Shown here piece after piece: positions 42,336-51,651 of a DNA stretch of 64,000 nucleotides (positions are counted from its first letter, which is position 1; each line of letters starts with the position of its first letter). The DNA is taken from assembly GCA_003170295.1 (NCBI GenBank), contig PNAJ01000077.1, positions 82,819-146,818 on the forward strand, written 5' to 3'. The notes beneath the pieces were generated by a model, which saw only the letters and a list, made by a program, of their open reading frames with translations, searched no databases and had not been told where the DNA came from. This stretch comes from Bryobacterales bacterium (lineage in GTDB: Bacteria > Acidobacteriota > Terriglobia > Bryobacterales > Bryobacteraceae). The position numbers and the translations under genes were made by a program.

Positions 42336-45300
42336 ATTACGAGTCGCGGCAGCGGTACTTGCGATTGGTGGAGTCTTCGCCGCCCGAGCTGAGCTGACCA
42401 AATGGGCGGAAGGCATCAGCGCCGGGAATCGAATCGAAGCCGTTTTCTTTCGCAATGTATTGTTGCCCAGCGGCCTCATCTCGGTGCGTCGACCGCCGAA
42501 GGAGACGCGCCCGGAGTTGACGAAGCTAATTGGCGCCGCTCCAAATGACGGAGAGCTCTATTCGCTTCGCGCCCTCGAAGACGAACAGCAGCTTGATTTC
42601 GCAGCGGCGGAAACGGATTGGAAGAAATATGCCGACGTGGCCGCGGACAAAGGCGCCGCGCGTCTGGCGCTGGCGGATTTCTATCACCGCCGGTTGCGCT
42701 CTCGCGACGAGTTCAACGTGCTGATCGCCGCCGCGTTCGAACCTCCGCCTCCTTCCGAAAAACTATTTCCGCCCTCCTCGCAGAGGCCGTGGAAAATCTT
42801 CAACCGGTCCATCGATCTGGTCAGCGAAGCGAGACTCGATCCTCTTCTCGCCGTGGCCGAGTACAACCAGTGGATCGCTCGATACCCGTCGGAAACCAAT
42901 CTTTATCGAGGTCTCTTCGCATTCGCGATGTCGCATGAGCGCTACGACGTCGCATCCGATGTGATCGCGGCGTACAAGAAAGCGGTTCCCGGCGACGAGG
43001 AGTATCCCATTGAAGCGACCGCTGAGTTGGTTGCCAAAAGCAGCACGCAGTCGCGGGCTCTAGAAGTCTACGACCGCAGCTTCAAGCCTCTTTGGCCAGA
43101 TTCGCTCATGAAACAGTATTTCGATTTGCTCAAGCAATCGAACTCGCTGCGCGCGTATCTTGAAAAAGCTCGCGCGGGCGTGGCGGCGAATCCTGCCGAT
43201 CTTGCGAGCGCGGCGCGCATCTATCATTACTGGAAGCAGCAGAGCAACCCGGTCGCGGCGGAGCGCGCGCTCGCCGAATTCCGGCAGCGCAAGGAAAGCA
43301 AGCGGTCGGCGTGGACTGCGGAAGAACTGCTCACACTCGCCGAATTATACGAGTCGTCGCATAACTACGATGAGTCGGCTCGCAATTATTACTCCCTCTA
43401 TAACGCCGCGCGCAACGATGACAAGACCGCGGCGACCGCGCTGGGCGGCCTCGCGCGCTTGTTACTGTCGGCGCCGGAGCAGGCCATTCGGTTGGGATCG
43501 GGCAACTTGACGTTCTATCGCGACGTCGCGGCCATGGACCCTCATCCGGGATTCTTGAACGGCGCTTTATCGCTGCTGCTGAATGCCAGCAATCCGTCGA
43601 ATCGATATCAGCAGGAGGAGATGAGCGCGGGCCCATATTTCCGTCGCGCGAAAGCCACCGAGTTGGTAGCTCTGTTCGAATCGCGATTCCCCAATGCGCC
43701 GAATCGCACGGATCTGCGCGAGCGCGTCATAGAAGGCTACGCTGTCTACGGCGCAAGCGATGCCGTGATTCGCGCGGGCGTGAAATTTCTCGCGGACTTT
43801 CCGAATGCGGCGAATCGCACCTTCGTCGCGCTGCGTGTCGCTGACGCCTACGCGCGCAGCAGCAATAAGACGGTCGAGGAGTTCGCGCTCTACGACACCT
43901 TGCTGGTAGAACTCGCCAAGCGCGCCGATGGCGTTCCGCTCGGCGCACTGCCTCCGCCCAAGCCGAAGGAGCGCCAGGAGAACGCGCCGCCAACGCCGCA
44001 GTACGATTCGCTCCGCTCGCCCGATTACGCGCGGGTGCTCGATCGCTATGTCGCGCGTCTGATTTCATTGAAGCGCACGCGTGACGCGCTGACTCTCTAT
44101 CGCCGTGAGATCGACCGCAATCCAGGGGACCCCGGATTGTACGACACCATGGCCGCGTTTCTCGAACAGAACGACATGGGCGCGGAAATCGAGGCGGTGT
44201 ACCAGCGCGCCATCGCGCGATTTCAGGATCATACCTGGCAGCATAAGCTCGCCCGGTGGTATCTGCGCGAAAAAAGACAGGCGGACGTGGCGAAGCTCAC
44301 ACGCGATGTGGTGAAGATTTTTTCGGGGCTGGAGCTCGACGAATATTTCCGCGAAATCGTCAGCCCCGCGCGCCCCGTCGGCCCCGTGCTCTATCTGCAA
44401 TTGAACCTTTATGCGCATCAACGGTTCCCGCATTACCTGGCCTTCGCGCGCAATTTGTTAACGGCGTACTCCAACGCACCCACGACCGACATGGCGGCCT
44501 ACGACGCTGTCCTGCGGCGTCACTGGTATGACGCCGACGATCTGCGAATGCGATTTTTTGAGCGTCTTTCAAGGTTGGGCCGTCTCGACGCCGAGCTCGC
44601 CGTGGTGCGCACGTCGAATCCGGCGGCCTCAGCCGGCAAGTGGGAGGAAGCGATGAATCAATCTCCCGCCGCCGTGCGATTGCTGGCCGAAGGAGAAGCC
44701 TGGCGCGGTCACTTTGAGAACGCCGCCCCGTTGTTTCTCGCGATTGAATCGGGCTTTCCGGCCGATCGTACCATTGGCGCGCGGACTGCCGCCGTCTATC
44801 GATCGCTCGGAACCATCGACTCAAAGCTCACCGACACCGCGATTGCAGTGGAAGAAAAACTGAGCGACGCCGATCCTCGCAATCACCAGACGCTGACTGC
44901 CATCGGCGAAATCGAAGCAGAGCGCGAGCGTTTCGACAGAGCCCGCGCGGCATGGGATCGCATTCCGGAAATCGAGCCCGCGAAAGCCGATGGATATCTG
45001 GAAGCTGCCACGGTTTACTGGGATTACTATCGCTACGACGACGCGCTACGCTGGATCGAGGAAGGCCGCAAACGTTTGAAACAGGATTTGCTGTTCGCGT
45101 ATGAGGCCGGCGCCATCCACGAAAATCAGCGCAACTACGATCGTGCCATCCGCGAATACGCGAAAGGCGCAATCGCGCTGCCGGGATCGAACGCGGAGCA
45201 ACGATTGCTGCTGCTGGCCCGCCGCCCCGCGCTGCGTCCGCAGATCGAACAGCTCACGTTGAACCTCGTATCCGACCGCAATCCCCAACCCGGGATGTTC

Positions 45301-48300
45301 CAGTTGCGCGTCGCTCTGCTGCGGAATCAGAATCGCCGCGAGGACATGGAGAGCTTCCTGCTGAACACCGCGTCCCGCACCACGTCGCTCGAAGTCCTCA
45401 CCCAAGTCGAAAACACCGCGCGCGTGGACGGACTTCCAAAAGCGCAGCAAGCGGCCATCGAAAAGCAAATCGTCCTGATGAGCGACCCGGTGGAGAAGAT
45501 GCGATTGCGGCTCGCCCTGGCGCGTTTCGAGGAAGGGCAAGGACAAACGGCGCAGGGCGCGGCGGTGATCGACGCGCTCTATCGTGAAAATCCGGCGATC
45601 CTCGGCGTGGTGCGCGCCGCGGTCGATTTTCACTGGCGCAATAAAAACACGAAACGCGCGATCGATGTTTTGGAGGAAGCATCGGGCCGTTCCTCCGCGG
45701 CGTACCGCGCGCCCTTCCTCGTCGAAGCCACGCGCAAAGCGACCGACGCCGGGGATTACACCCGCGCCCGCATTATGGTCGGCTACTTGCAAATGATCGA
45801 CCAGCCCTATCGCGCGGAATACATCGCGCTCAAAGCCGATACTTATGCGCGCCAAGGTGACGATAAGGGCTTGCGCGCATACTACGACACGACAATCCGT
45901 GCGCTCTTAAGCGCGACCACGATTCCTGTCGCGGAACGAACGGAGCAAGTCGCGGCCATGCGTCGCGCGCTCATCCCGGTCCTCACCCGCGTAAAAGATT
46001 ATTCTGCGGCCGTCGACCAATACATTGAAATTCTGAATCGCTTCCCCGATGACGAAGTCCTGACCCGCGAAGCCGCGTTGTACGCGCAGCAGAACGGAGT
46101 CGCGAAGAAGCTGCACGACTACTACGTAAAGACCGCGTCGGATTCACCGAAGGATTTTCATTGGCCGATGGTGCTGGCTCGTCTCGAAACGCAGATGGAG
46201 GATTATCCGTCCGCCATCGCATCGTACACCCGCGCTGCCGTGGTGCGTCCGGATCGCGTCGATCTGGTCAAGGAACGTCTCAATCTCGAAGAACGCCTGC
46301 TTCGTTTCGAGGAAGCGGTGGTGAGCGCGCAGAAGCTCTACGATCTGACGTATCGCAACCCGGCGTGGATGGAAAAACTCGCCGAGTTGCGCGCACGCCA
46401 GGGCAGGAACGCGGACGCCGTCGCCGCGCTGAACAAAGCGTGGATCGACGGCCGGTCCGACCGCGCTGAGAATTATTTGACGGTCGCGCAGAAGCTGGAA
46501 TCCTGGAGCATGCTCGCCGAAGCGCACATCTTCGCGGAGGAAGCGTTGAAGCGCGCAGCGGACGACTCGGTCAAAATATGGGCGCGCATCCTCGCCAGGC
46601 AGCAGCAGTATGAAACCGTGTTTGCGAAGCTCCCCACGCTGAAACCCGACACCGCGGTGCAGGTAGCGCAAACCGTGGGCGCCATCGTGGCAAATTACTC
46701 CGCCGGCGACAAAGCAAAATTTGCGGCCTCGATCGAGAATCAATCAATGCGCATCACGATGGCGACGGCTGCCGGACTCCTCGAATTTGAGCTGAAGTGG
46801 AGGCTCGCCGCAGTGATGGCAAGGCCCGGAACATCGGCATCGAATAAATCGATGGATCGGATCATCGAGCTTGAAAAAACCCGCCTGCGGTTTGATGATC
46901 TGGGCGCGCAGCTGGAAGCCTACGACCGAGCCGTGCCATCGCCAAATCTTCAGCCTCACGACGTGGAAGCAGCCGACGACTATCGCGCCAGCGGCAACAC
47001 AGTGGCTGAGACGCGAGTCTTAAAGCGCCTCTTCGATCGTCACGAAGCCGCCGGACCGTTGCTCGAGCGATACACCCAATTGCTGATCGCGCAGCCGCAG
47101 CAATTGACCGCTGCCATCGCAAGCCAACCCGCATCGGCCAATGCCATGCTGAACTACGTGTTGCAGCATGCGAGCGGCGCCGTCTCACAACAAGCGATCG
47201 CGGCGCGCGGCCAGAAAAACGGAACCCTGTGGACCAAAGCGTACACCGGACTTGCCGGATTTTATTTCGGCAGCTCCGCCGCGCCCGTGAAAGCCGCGTT
47301 CACGGAAATTCTGGGACCCATGACTGTCGGCGCACGCATCGGCAAACCTACCGACCGCGACCAACAACTCGCCGGCGACCTGTGGTTTTATTATGGCGGC
47401 CGTTACGGCGAATACCTCGCCGCGATCAAGCAGGCGGGCTCGGAAGACTACTTGCCCGCGATCGTCGAAGCCACCCCCGGGCGCTCCGAAGCGTACTTCA
47501 CGCTGGCCGAATATTCGGGCTCGGTCTCCGATTATCAAAACGCGCTGGAGCTCAACCCGACGCGCGCCGACGTGCATGACCGCTTGGCCGTCATCGCGTC
47601 GAAACAAGGCCGCTCCACCGACGCCGTGCGCGAATGGAAGCTCGCCTTCGCCTCCTTCTCACAGATGATGGACCGCTCTCGCGTCCCGCAGAAATTCTGG
47701 ACCGACTTGAGTGACACTTTGCGCCACATCGGCGAAGCGAAGCAGCTCCCCGCCCTTCGCGACGACGTCGAAAAAATCCTGCGCACCTACATTCGCCGTA
47801 ACGGATCGTTCCAGATCGAAGGGATTCTCGAAGGCGCGCTCATCGCGTCGGGCGACCCAACCGCGGGCACCACCTGGATTGCGGAGCTGTCCCGCGCCGC
47901 CGCCGATCCCGTGCAATTCCTGGGCGCCAGCATCGACCGCCCGTGGATCCCCGACGCGCAAAAGAATATCTTGTACCGTCAGATCGTCGAGACCGCCGAA
48001 GCGCGCGTCGCGCAATCCTTCGGCGAACAGCAGTCGAGCGCCCAGAACCAGCTTTGGACCTGGGAAATGAGCTGGGCCGAGTTCCTGCTCGCACGACGAG
48101 AGAACGACCACGCCCGCCAGGTTCTCGCCATGCTCCCTCTCGAAGCGCGCTCGTTCCGGACCAACGACCTCATCTCGCTGGAGATTCGCCTCGCCGCCCG
48201 CACGAACTCCTTGGCCGCGCAATTGTCGAAGTATCCGGACCCCGCCCCCATCGAAGCGTTGCGCAATGCGGCGAATCTTCTTACTGAGGATGGCGACGCC

Positions 48301-49101
48301 GCCTCCTCGCGGCGCGTGCTCGAATTCGTATACACAAATCAGTTGAAAGCCGGCAATCTCGATCAAACAACGTTCCTCGGCCTTGCCGAGGTGAGGCTTG
48401 GAGACGCGGACACCGCCGCCGCGCTCGCGCTCCTTCGCCGCATGGTTCTGATCTCGGGCGAGTCTTTCACGGGCCTCGATCCAGCGGCCGCGTTGCTCGA
48501 ACGGACCCATCATCCCGCCGAAGCCTCCGAGTTTCTCACGGCGCTTCTCAAAGCCGAGCCCTGGAATCAGGACGCGAAGCGCCGTCTTGCCGAGGCCCAA
48601 GGCGCCGCGCCCAAAACTCCGAATCCATGGGACACGCTGCCCACCGACGCCGCCGCGAGAGAGAAGGCGTTGCTCGCGATCATCGCGGCGGATCCGCGGG
48701 TCACCGCTCCCCGCCTCCTCCTCATTCACGCCGCGATCGAGGCCCGTCATCCTTCGCTCGCCGTCGCGGCCGCCCGCCAACTGGTGCCGCAATATTTTCG
48801 CGAAGACACGGAATTCATGGAGGGGCTGGCAAAGGAGTTCCTGCCTAATCTGGATACCGCGGCGCGAGACTCCCTCGCGCGCGACCTGGGCGACGCGCAC
48901 CGGCGCCTCGGCGAACTGCGCGCGGCTTTGCTCTACCAGAACATCGCGCAACAACTTGCTCCCGCGGACGCCACCAGGCGAACCATCGCCGCATTGCGCG
49001 CGCAACTCGACGCCTATATTACCAACGAAGCGCGACGGCCCGTGGTGATCGACGGCCTCGATCAGGATCGCTTGGTTCGTCCGAAAGTAGGTGCCCGATG
49101 A
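42319..49101 (+). CDS. Giant exported TPR-repeat protein (about 2260 aa)
   Basis: About 2260 residues of mostly alpha-helical tetratricopeptide-type repeats after a signal peptide (KFFPKLRVAAAVLAIGGVFA). Repeat units with A-x-x-Y/L-x-x-A patterns are seen throughout, for example LYDTMAAFLEQNDMGAEIEA, YQRAIARF, HQTLTAIGEIEAERERFDRA and DVHDRLAVIASKQGRSTDAV. I prefer the TTG at 42319, six bases after GGGGAGG. A GTG at 42304 is the alternative. It ends with an ATGA overlap with the next gene. It is probably a periplasmic scaffold assembling the other products of the cluster. Long antisense frames inside it are shadows. Partners and function are unknown. Confidence 0.85.
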   Translation: MKFFPKLRVAAAVLAIGGVFAARAELTKWAEGISAGNRIEAVFFRNVLLPSGLISVRRPPKETRPELTKLIGAAPNDGELYSLRALEDEQQLDFAAAETDWKKYADVAADKGAARLALADFYHRRLRSRDEFNVLIAAAFEPPPPSEKLFPPSSQRPWKIFNRSIDLVSEARLDPLLAVAEYNQWIARYPSETNLYRGLFAFAMSHERYDVASDVIAAYKKAVPGDEEYPIEATAELVAKSSTQSRALEVYDRSFKPLWPDSLMKQYFDLLKQSNSLRAYLEKARAGVAANPADLASAARIYHYWKQQSNPVAAERALAEFRQRKESKRSAWTAEELLTLAELYESSHNYDESARNYYSLYNAARNDDKTAATALGGLARLLLSAPEQAIRLGSGNLTFYRDVAAMDPHPGFLNGALSLLLNASNPSNRYQQEEMSAGPYFRRAKATELVALFESRFPNAPNRTDLRERVIEGYAVYGASDAVIRAGVKFLADFPNAANRTFVALRVADAYARSSNKTVEEFALYDTLLVELAKRADGVPLGALPPPKPKERQENAPPTPQYDSLRSPDYARVLDRYVARLISLKRTRDALTLYRREIDRNPGDPGLYDTMAAFLEQNDMGAEIEAVYQRAIARFQDHTWQHKLARWYLREKRQADVAKLTRDVVKIFSGLELDEYFREIVSPARPVGPVLYLQLNLYAHQRFPHYLAFARNLLTAYSNAPTTDMAAYDAVLRRHWYDADDLRMRFFERLSRLGRLDAELAVVRTSNPAASAGKWEEAMNQSPAAVRLLAEGEAWRGHFENAAPLFLAIESGFPADRTIGARTAAVYRSLGTIDSKLTDTAIAVEEKLSDADPRNHQTLTAIGEIEAERERFDRARAAWDRIPEIEPAKADGYLEAATVYWDYYRYDDALRWIEEGRKRLKQDLLFAYEAGAIHENQRNYDRAIREYAKGAIALPGSNAEQRLLLLARRPALRPQIEQLTLNLVSDRNPQPGMFQLRVALLRNQNRREDMESFLLNTASRTTSLEVLTQVENTARVDGLPKAQQAAIEKQIVLMSDPVEKMRLRLALARFEEGQGQTAQGAAVIDALYRENPAILGVVRAAVDFHWRNKNTKRAIDVLEEASGRSSAAYRAPFLVEATRKATDAGDYTRARIMVGYLQMIDQPYRAEYIALKADTYARQGDDKGLRAYYDTTIRALLSATTIPVAERTEQVAAMRRALIPVLTRVKDYSAAVDQYIEILNRFPDDEVLTREAALYAQQNGVAKKLHDYYVKTASDSPKDFHWPMVLARLETQMEDYPSAIASYTRAAVVRPDRVDLVKERLNLEERLLRFEEAVVSAQKLYDLTYRNPAWMEKLAELRARQGRNADAVAALNKAWIDGRSDRAENYLTVAQKLESWSMLAEAHIFAEEALKRAADDSVKIWARILARQQQYETVFAKLPTLKPDTAVQVAQTVGAIVANYSAGDKAKFAASIENQSMRITMATAAGLLEFELKWRLAAVMARPGTSASNKSMDRIIELEKTRLRFDDLGAQLEAYDRAVPSPNLQPHDVEAADDYRASGNTVAETRVLKRLFDRHEAAGPLLERYTQLLIAQPQQLTAAIASQPASANAMLNYVLQHASGAVSQQAIAARGQKNGTLWTKAYTGLAGFYFGSSAAPVKAAFTEILGPMTVGARIGKPTDRDQQLAGDLWFYYGGRYGEYLAAIKQAGSEDYLPAIVEATPGRSEAYFTLAEYSGSVSDYQNALELNPTRADVHDRLAVIASKQGRSTDAVREWKLAFASFSQMMDRSRVPQKFWTDLSDTLRHIGEAKQLPALRDDVEKILRTYIRRNGSFQIEGILEGALIASGDPTAGTTWIAELSRAAADPVQFLGASIDRPWIPDAQKNILYRQIVETAEARVAQSFGEQQSSAQNQLWTWEMSWAEFLLARRENDHARQVLAMLPLEARSFRTNDLISLEIRLAARTNSLAAQLSKYPDPAPIEALRNAANLLTEDGDAASSRRVLEFVYTNQLKAGNLDQTTFLGLAEVRLGDADTAAALALLRRMVLISGESFTGLDPAAALLERTHHPAEASEFLTALLKAEPWNQDAKRRLAEAQGAAPKTPNPWDTLPTDAAAREKALLAIIAADPRVTAPRLLLIHAAIEARHPSLAVAAARQLVPQYFREDTEFMEGLAKEFLPNLDTAARDSLARDLGDAHRRLGELRAALLYQNIAQQLAPADATRRTIAALRAQLDAYITNEARRPVVIDGLDQDRLVRPKVGAR

Positions 49102-50786
49102 AACGGCTGTTGTTCGCATCCGCGGCTGCACTGGCGTTGATAATTGTTTGGGCGCTCGCGCAGCCCGCGCCGCAGCCCTTGGCGAGCATTTTTCCAGCCG
49201 GCGCGCTGCTCTATCTCGAAGCCAGGGATTTCGCCGCGCTGCTCGGGGATTGGAACGGCTCGGCGGAAAAACGCGATTGGCTCGCCAGCTCGAATTACGA
49301 CGCGTTCTCTCGCTCGCAGCTCTTTCTGAAATTGGGCGACGCCCAAACCCAGTTCGCCACCGCCGCCGGAGTGCCGCCCGATTACGCGCTGCTCACCTCC
49401 GTCGCGGGCTCGAACTCCGCCCTCGCGATATACGATATCGGCAAACTCGAATTTCTCTACGTGACGCACGTTGCATCGGCCCGCGCGATGAACACGTCCC
49501 TTTGGAAAACGCGCGGATCTTATCAGACGCGTCATGCAGGCAACGCCGATTATTTCATCAAAGAAGACAAAGCCTCCCATCGCGTCGCGGCCTTCGCCTA
49601 CACCGGCGATTCGCTGCTGCTCGCGACGAAGGAGGATCTCATTGTGGGCGCGCTGCGATTGATGGCCCGCGAAGCGCAGCCCTCCGTCGCCTCGGAGGCA
49701 TGGTACACAAGTTCGGTGCAGGCCGCCAGTGCGGCACAAGGTGATCTGCGACTCGTATACAACATGGCGAGCCTCCCGCGCACCTTCCAGTTTCGCTCGC
49801 ATTGGGTACAGGGAAATGTTGCGGAGCTTCGCCAATTTTCGGCAGGCCTCGCCGATCTCGATCGCTCGCCTAGTGAGATTCGCGAGCGCCGGGTGCTCCT
49901 CCGCGCTACTCCCTCTGAGACAACGGAGGCGAGCGAGAGCGTGACCGGCCAACTGCTCGCCGCCGTTCCCGACGATGCCGGCCTCTACCGCGCGTGGCTC
50001 CATCCCGCGGCAGAGCAAGCCACGCACTGGATCGAAGAAAAATTGTTTTCGCAGGCCGTAGCTTCTGCCACACCGCAATCGAAGGCCGCGCCAATGGTAG
50101 CCCAAACCGCGGACGCAGGCAGCGAGGTGGATCTGGAATCGCGCATCGACGAAAGGCCGTTCACCGAAAATCGCGATTCATTCAAAGCACTGCGAGACAG
50201 ACTCGCCGCCGCGCGGATCGACGCTATGCTCGACGTTTCGTCGACCAGGCTCGATGCGGACCAGGTCTACGTCCGTCCGCACTCCGTCATCGCAATGCTG
50301 GCCGCGACCGCGTGGGACGCCGATGCGATTCGCGCCGCACTCGGCACCGCGGCCGAAGGCGTATGGTCCAACTCTGGAGCCGCGACTTGGCGCGCAACCA
50401 CCGGAGGAGTTCGCGAGCTCGAAGGCTTGGGCAAACTCGCCATGGCGGCCGACGGAAAATGGTTGATCGTCGGCGACTCCGCTGAAATGGTGAATGCGGT
50501 TTTCGCGCGGCGCAATCGACCGGCGCTCGCGGGCGCAGCCTACGCCGCTGGGTGGCGTCATGCGCGCGAGCTTCCGAATTTCGAGCGCATGACCAAACTG
50601 ATCGACTTCCCGCAGCTTCCCGCGACTTCATCCGACCAAAACCAAGCGGGAGGCGAGCCGCCCTTCTTCTCCGGCAATCTGGCCAGCCTGGGCCGCACCT
50701 TGAAGCGTATCGATACCGCGACCATCGTCGTGCATGATGAGGGCACGATGTTGCGCGAGTCCGCCGTGTATAAACTGAATCCGTGA
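49098..50786 (+). CDS. Exported DUF3352-like protein of unknown function
   Basis: 562 aa with a signal peptide or anchor (RLLFASAAALALIIVWALAQ). Features such as ASIFPAGALLYLEARDFAAL near the N-terminus and NSALAIYDIGKLEFLYVTHV, followed by RHAGNADYFIKEDKASHRVA, recall DUF3352-type proteins, which open with a 'P-A-d-a-l-l-y-v' strand and contain duplicated alpha/beta modules. A second module begins around residue 400 (VIAMLAATAWDADAIRAALG). No catalytic motif is evident. It overlaps the giant TPR gene by ATGA and the transpeptidase by GTGA, so co-production is expected. Function is not assigned. Confidence 0.78.
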   Translation: MKRLLFASAAALALIIVWALAQPAPQPLASIFPAGALLYLEARDFAALLGDWNGSAEKRDWLASSNYDAFSRSQLFLKLGDAQTQFATAAGVPPDYALLTSVAGSNSALAIYDIGKLEFLYVTHVASARAMNTSLWKTRGSYQTRHAGNADYFIKEDKASHRVAAFAYTGDSLLLATKEDLIVGALRLMAREAQPSVASEAWYTSSVQAASAAQGDLRLVYNMASLPRTFQFRSHWVQGNVAELRQFSAGLADLDRSPSEIRERRVLLRATPSETTEASESVTGQLLAAVPDDAGLYRAWLHPAAEQATHWIEEKLFSQAVASATPQSKAAPMVAQTADAGSEVDLESRIDERPFTENRDSFKALRDRLAAARIDAMLDVSSTRLDADQVYVRPHSVIAMLAATAWDADAIRAALGTAAEGVWSNSGAATWRATTGGVRELEGLGKLAMAADGKWLIVGDSAEMVNAVFARRNRPALAGAAYAAGWRHARELPNFERMTKLIDFPQLPATSSDQNQAGGEPPFFSGNLASLGRTLKRIDTATIVVHDEGTMLRESAVYKLNP

Positions 50787-51508
50787 TCGCTCTCCTCACC
50801 CTCGTCCTAGTGTCTGCGGACATTAATTACATAGTCGTCGACGTGCGCACTCGCCAGATTGTGAAGCAAGACTGGCCCGATGCCGATCGACCGATTCCCG
50901 CTGGCTCGCTCGTGAAACCCTTCACCGCGCTCGCCTCCAGCGGACCCTTTCCGGAATTCGTCTGCCACGGCGCCGTCGACCGCTGCTGGCTCGCGAAAGG
51001 TCACGGGCCCATGCGATTTCGCGACGCGCTCGCCAACTCCTGTAACGCATATTTTCTCCAGCTCGCCCGGAATGTCGATGCCAACTCGCTCATGGTAGTC
51101 GCGGCAAAATTCGGCATTTCTCCGCCCGATGTCGACACGCCCGAAGCTAGAATCGGACTTGGCAGGGTTGAATTGGGGAATGTCTGGGAAATCTCGCCGC
51201 TCGCTCTGGCGCGCGCCTATTGTGAGCTGACCGCGCGCTCCGCGGAACCCCGAGTCGCGGAAATTCTCGCAGGATTAAAACAAGCGGCGGAATCCGGCAC
51301 CGCCAGTGCGATCGGGCGCGGCTCACTCGCCAAAACAGGAACCGCTCCTTGCGTAGCAAAACGCAAACACGTTGGCGACGGATTCACCATCGTGCTCGAG
51401 CCTGCCGAGGCTCCCCGCATCGCGATTTTAGTCCGTGTACACGGAGTGCCCGGCGCGGAAGCCGCCAAATCCGCAGCGCTGATTCTGCGCCAGGAGCGCC
51501 ATCAATGA
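50783..51508 (+). CDS. Minimal penicillin-binding transpeptidase domain protein
   Basis: 241 aa with an N-terminal hydrophobic stretch (IALLTLVLVSADIN). The three active-site motifs of penicillin-recognising enzymes are present in order: S42-x-x-K45 (GSLVKPF), S86-C-N88 (NSCNAYF) and K184-T-G186 (AKTGTAPC). It lacks the N-terminal pedestal and glycosyltransferase domains of ordinary class A or B PBPs and is shorter than most. It may crosslink or trim peptidoglycan or act as a beta-lactam-binding sensor. The start is the GTG at 50783, overlapping the previous TGA. A 48-aa ORF and a SpoIID protein follow by ATGA overlaps, which points to a cell-wall role. Confidence 0.82.
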   Translation: MIALLTLVLVSADINYIVVDVRTRQIVKQDWPDADRPIPAGSLVKPFTALASSGPFPEFVCHGAVDRCWLAKGHGPMRFRDALANSCNAYFLQLARNVDANSLMVVAAKFGISPPDVDTPEARIGLGRVELGNVWEISPLALARAYCELTARSAEPRVAEILAGLKQAAESGTASAIGRGSLAKTGTAPCVAKRKHVGDGFTIVLEPAEAPRIAILVRVHGVPGAEAAKSAALILRQERHQ

Positions 51509-51651
51509 ACCAGCCGATGTGTCCAGGCGTGCCGCATCGACATTCATGTCGATGTCCCGCGGACCGAGTGCAGCACCTGTCTTCGCCGCAAATCCCCCAC
51601 CGAACCCTGACCGTCAGGGAGGGGACGCCCTCGGCTGAGGCGGCCCAATGA
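51505..51651 (+). CDS. Possible 48-aa Cys/His-rich coupled microprotein
   Basis: A 48-codon frame whose ATG overlaps the transpeptidase TGA (ATGA), and whose own TGA overlaps the SpoIID ATG (ATGA). AGGAG lies eight bases before its start. It reads NQPMCPGVPHRHSCRCPADR, then VQHLSSPQIPH, with three Cys and four His that could bind metal. The 3' part crosses a small hairpin (CCCTGAC-C-GTCAGGG, 51607-51621), and composition is low-complexity, so it could be non-coding leader. The double overlap is the main argument for a gene. Confidence 0.4.
   Translation: MNQPMCPGVPHRHSCRCPADRVQHLSSPQIPHRTLTVREGTPSAEAAQ
51607..51621. repeat. Hairpin before the SpoIID gene
   Basis: CCCTGAC-C-GTCAGGG is a perfect 7-bp stem with a one-base loop, 26 bp before the ATG at 51648. 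It may control translation of the SpoIID gene or be a REP fragment. Confidence 0.5.

Noticed and set aside
42319-49101. Several separate genes in place of one giant TPR gene
   Set aside because: A single frame is open for the whole span, with continuous helical-repeat content and no internal ribosome site strong enough to suggest a second start.
47659-49131. Long minus-strand open frame antisense to the giant TPR gene
   Set aside because: Composition and lack of any family motif show it is a shadow of the GC-rich plus-strand gene. No ribosome site or signal.
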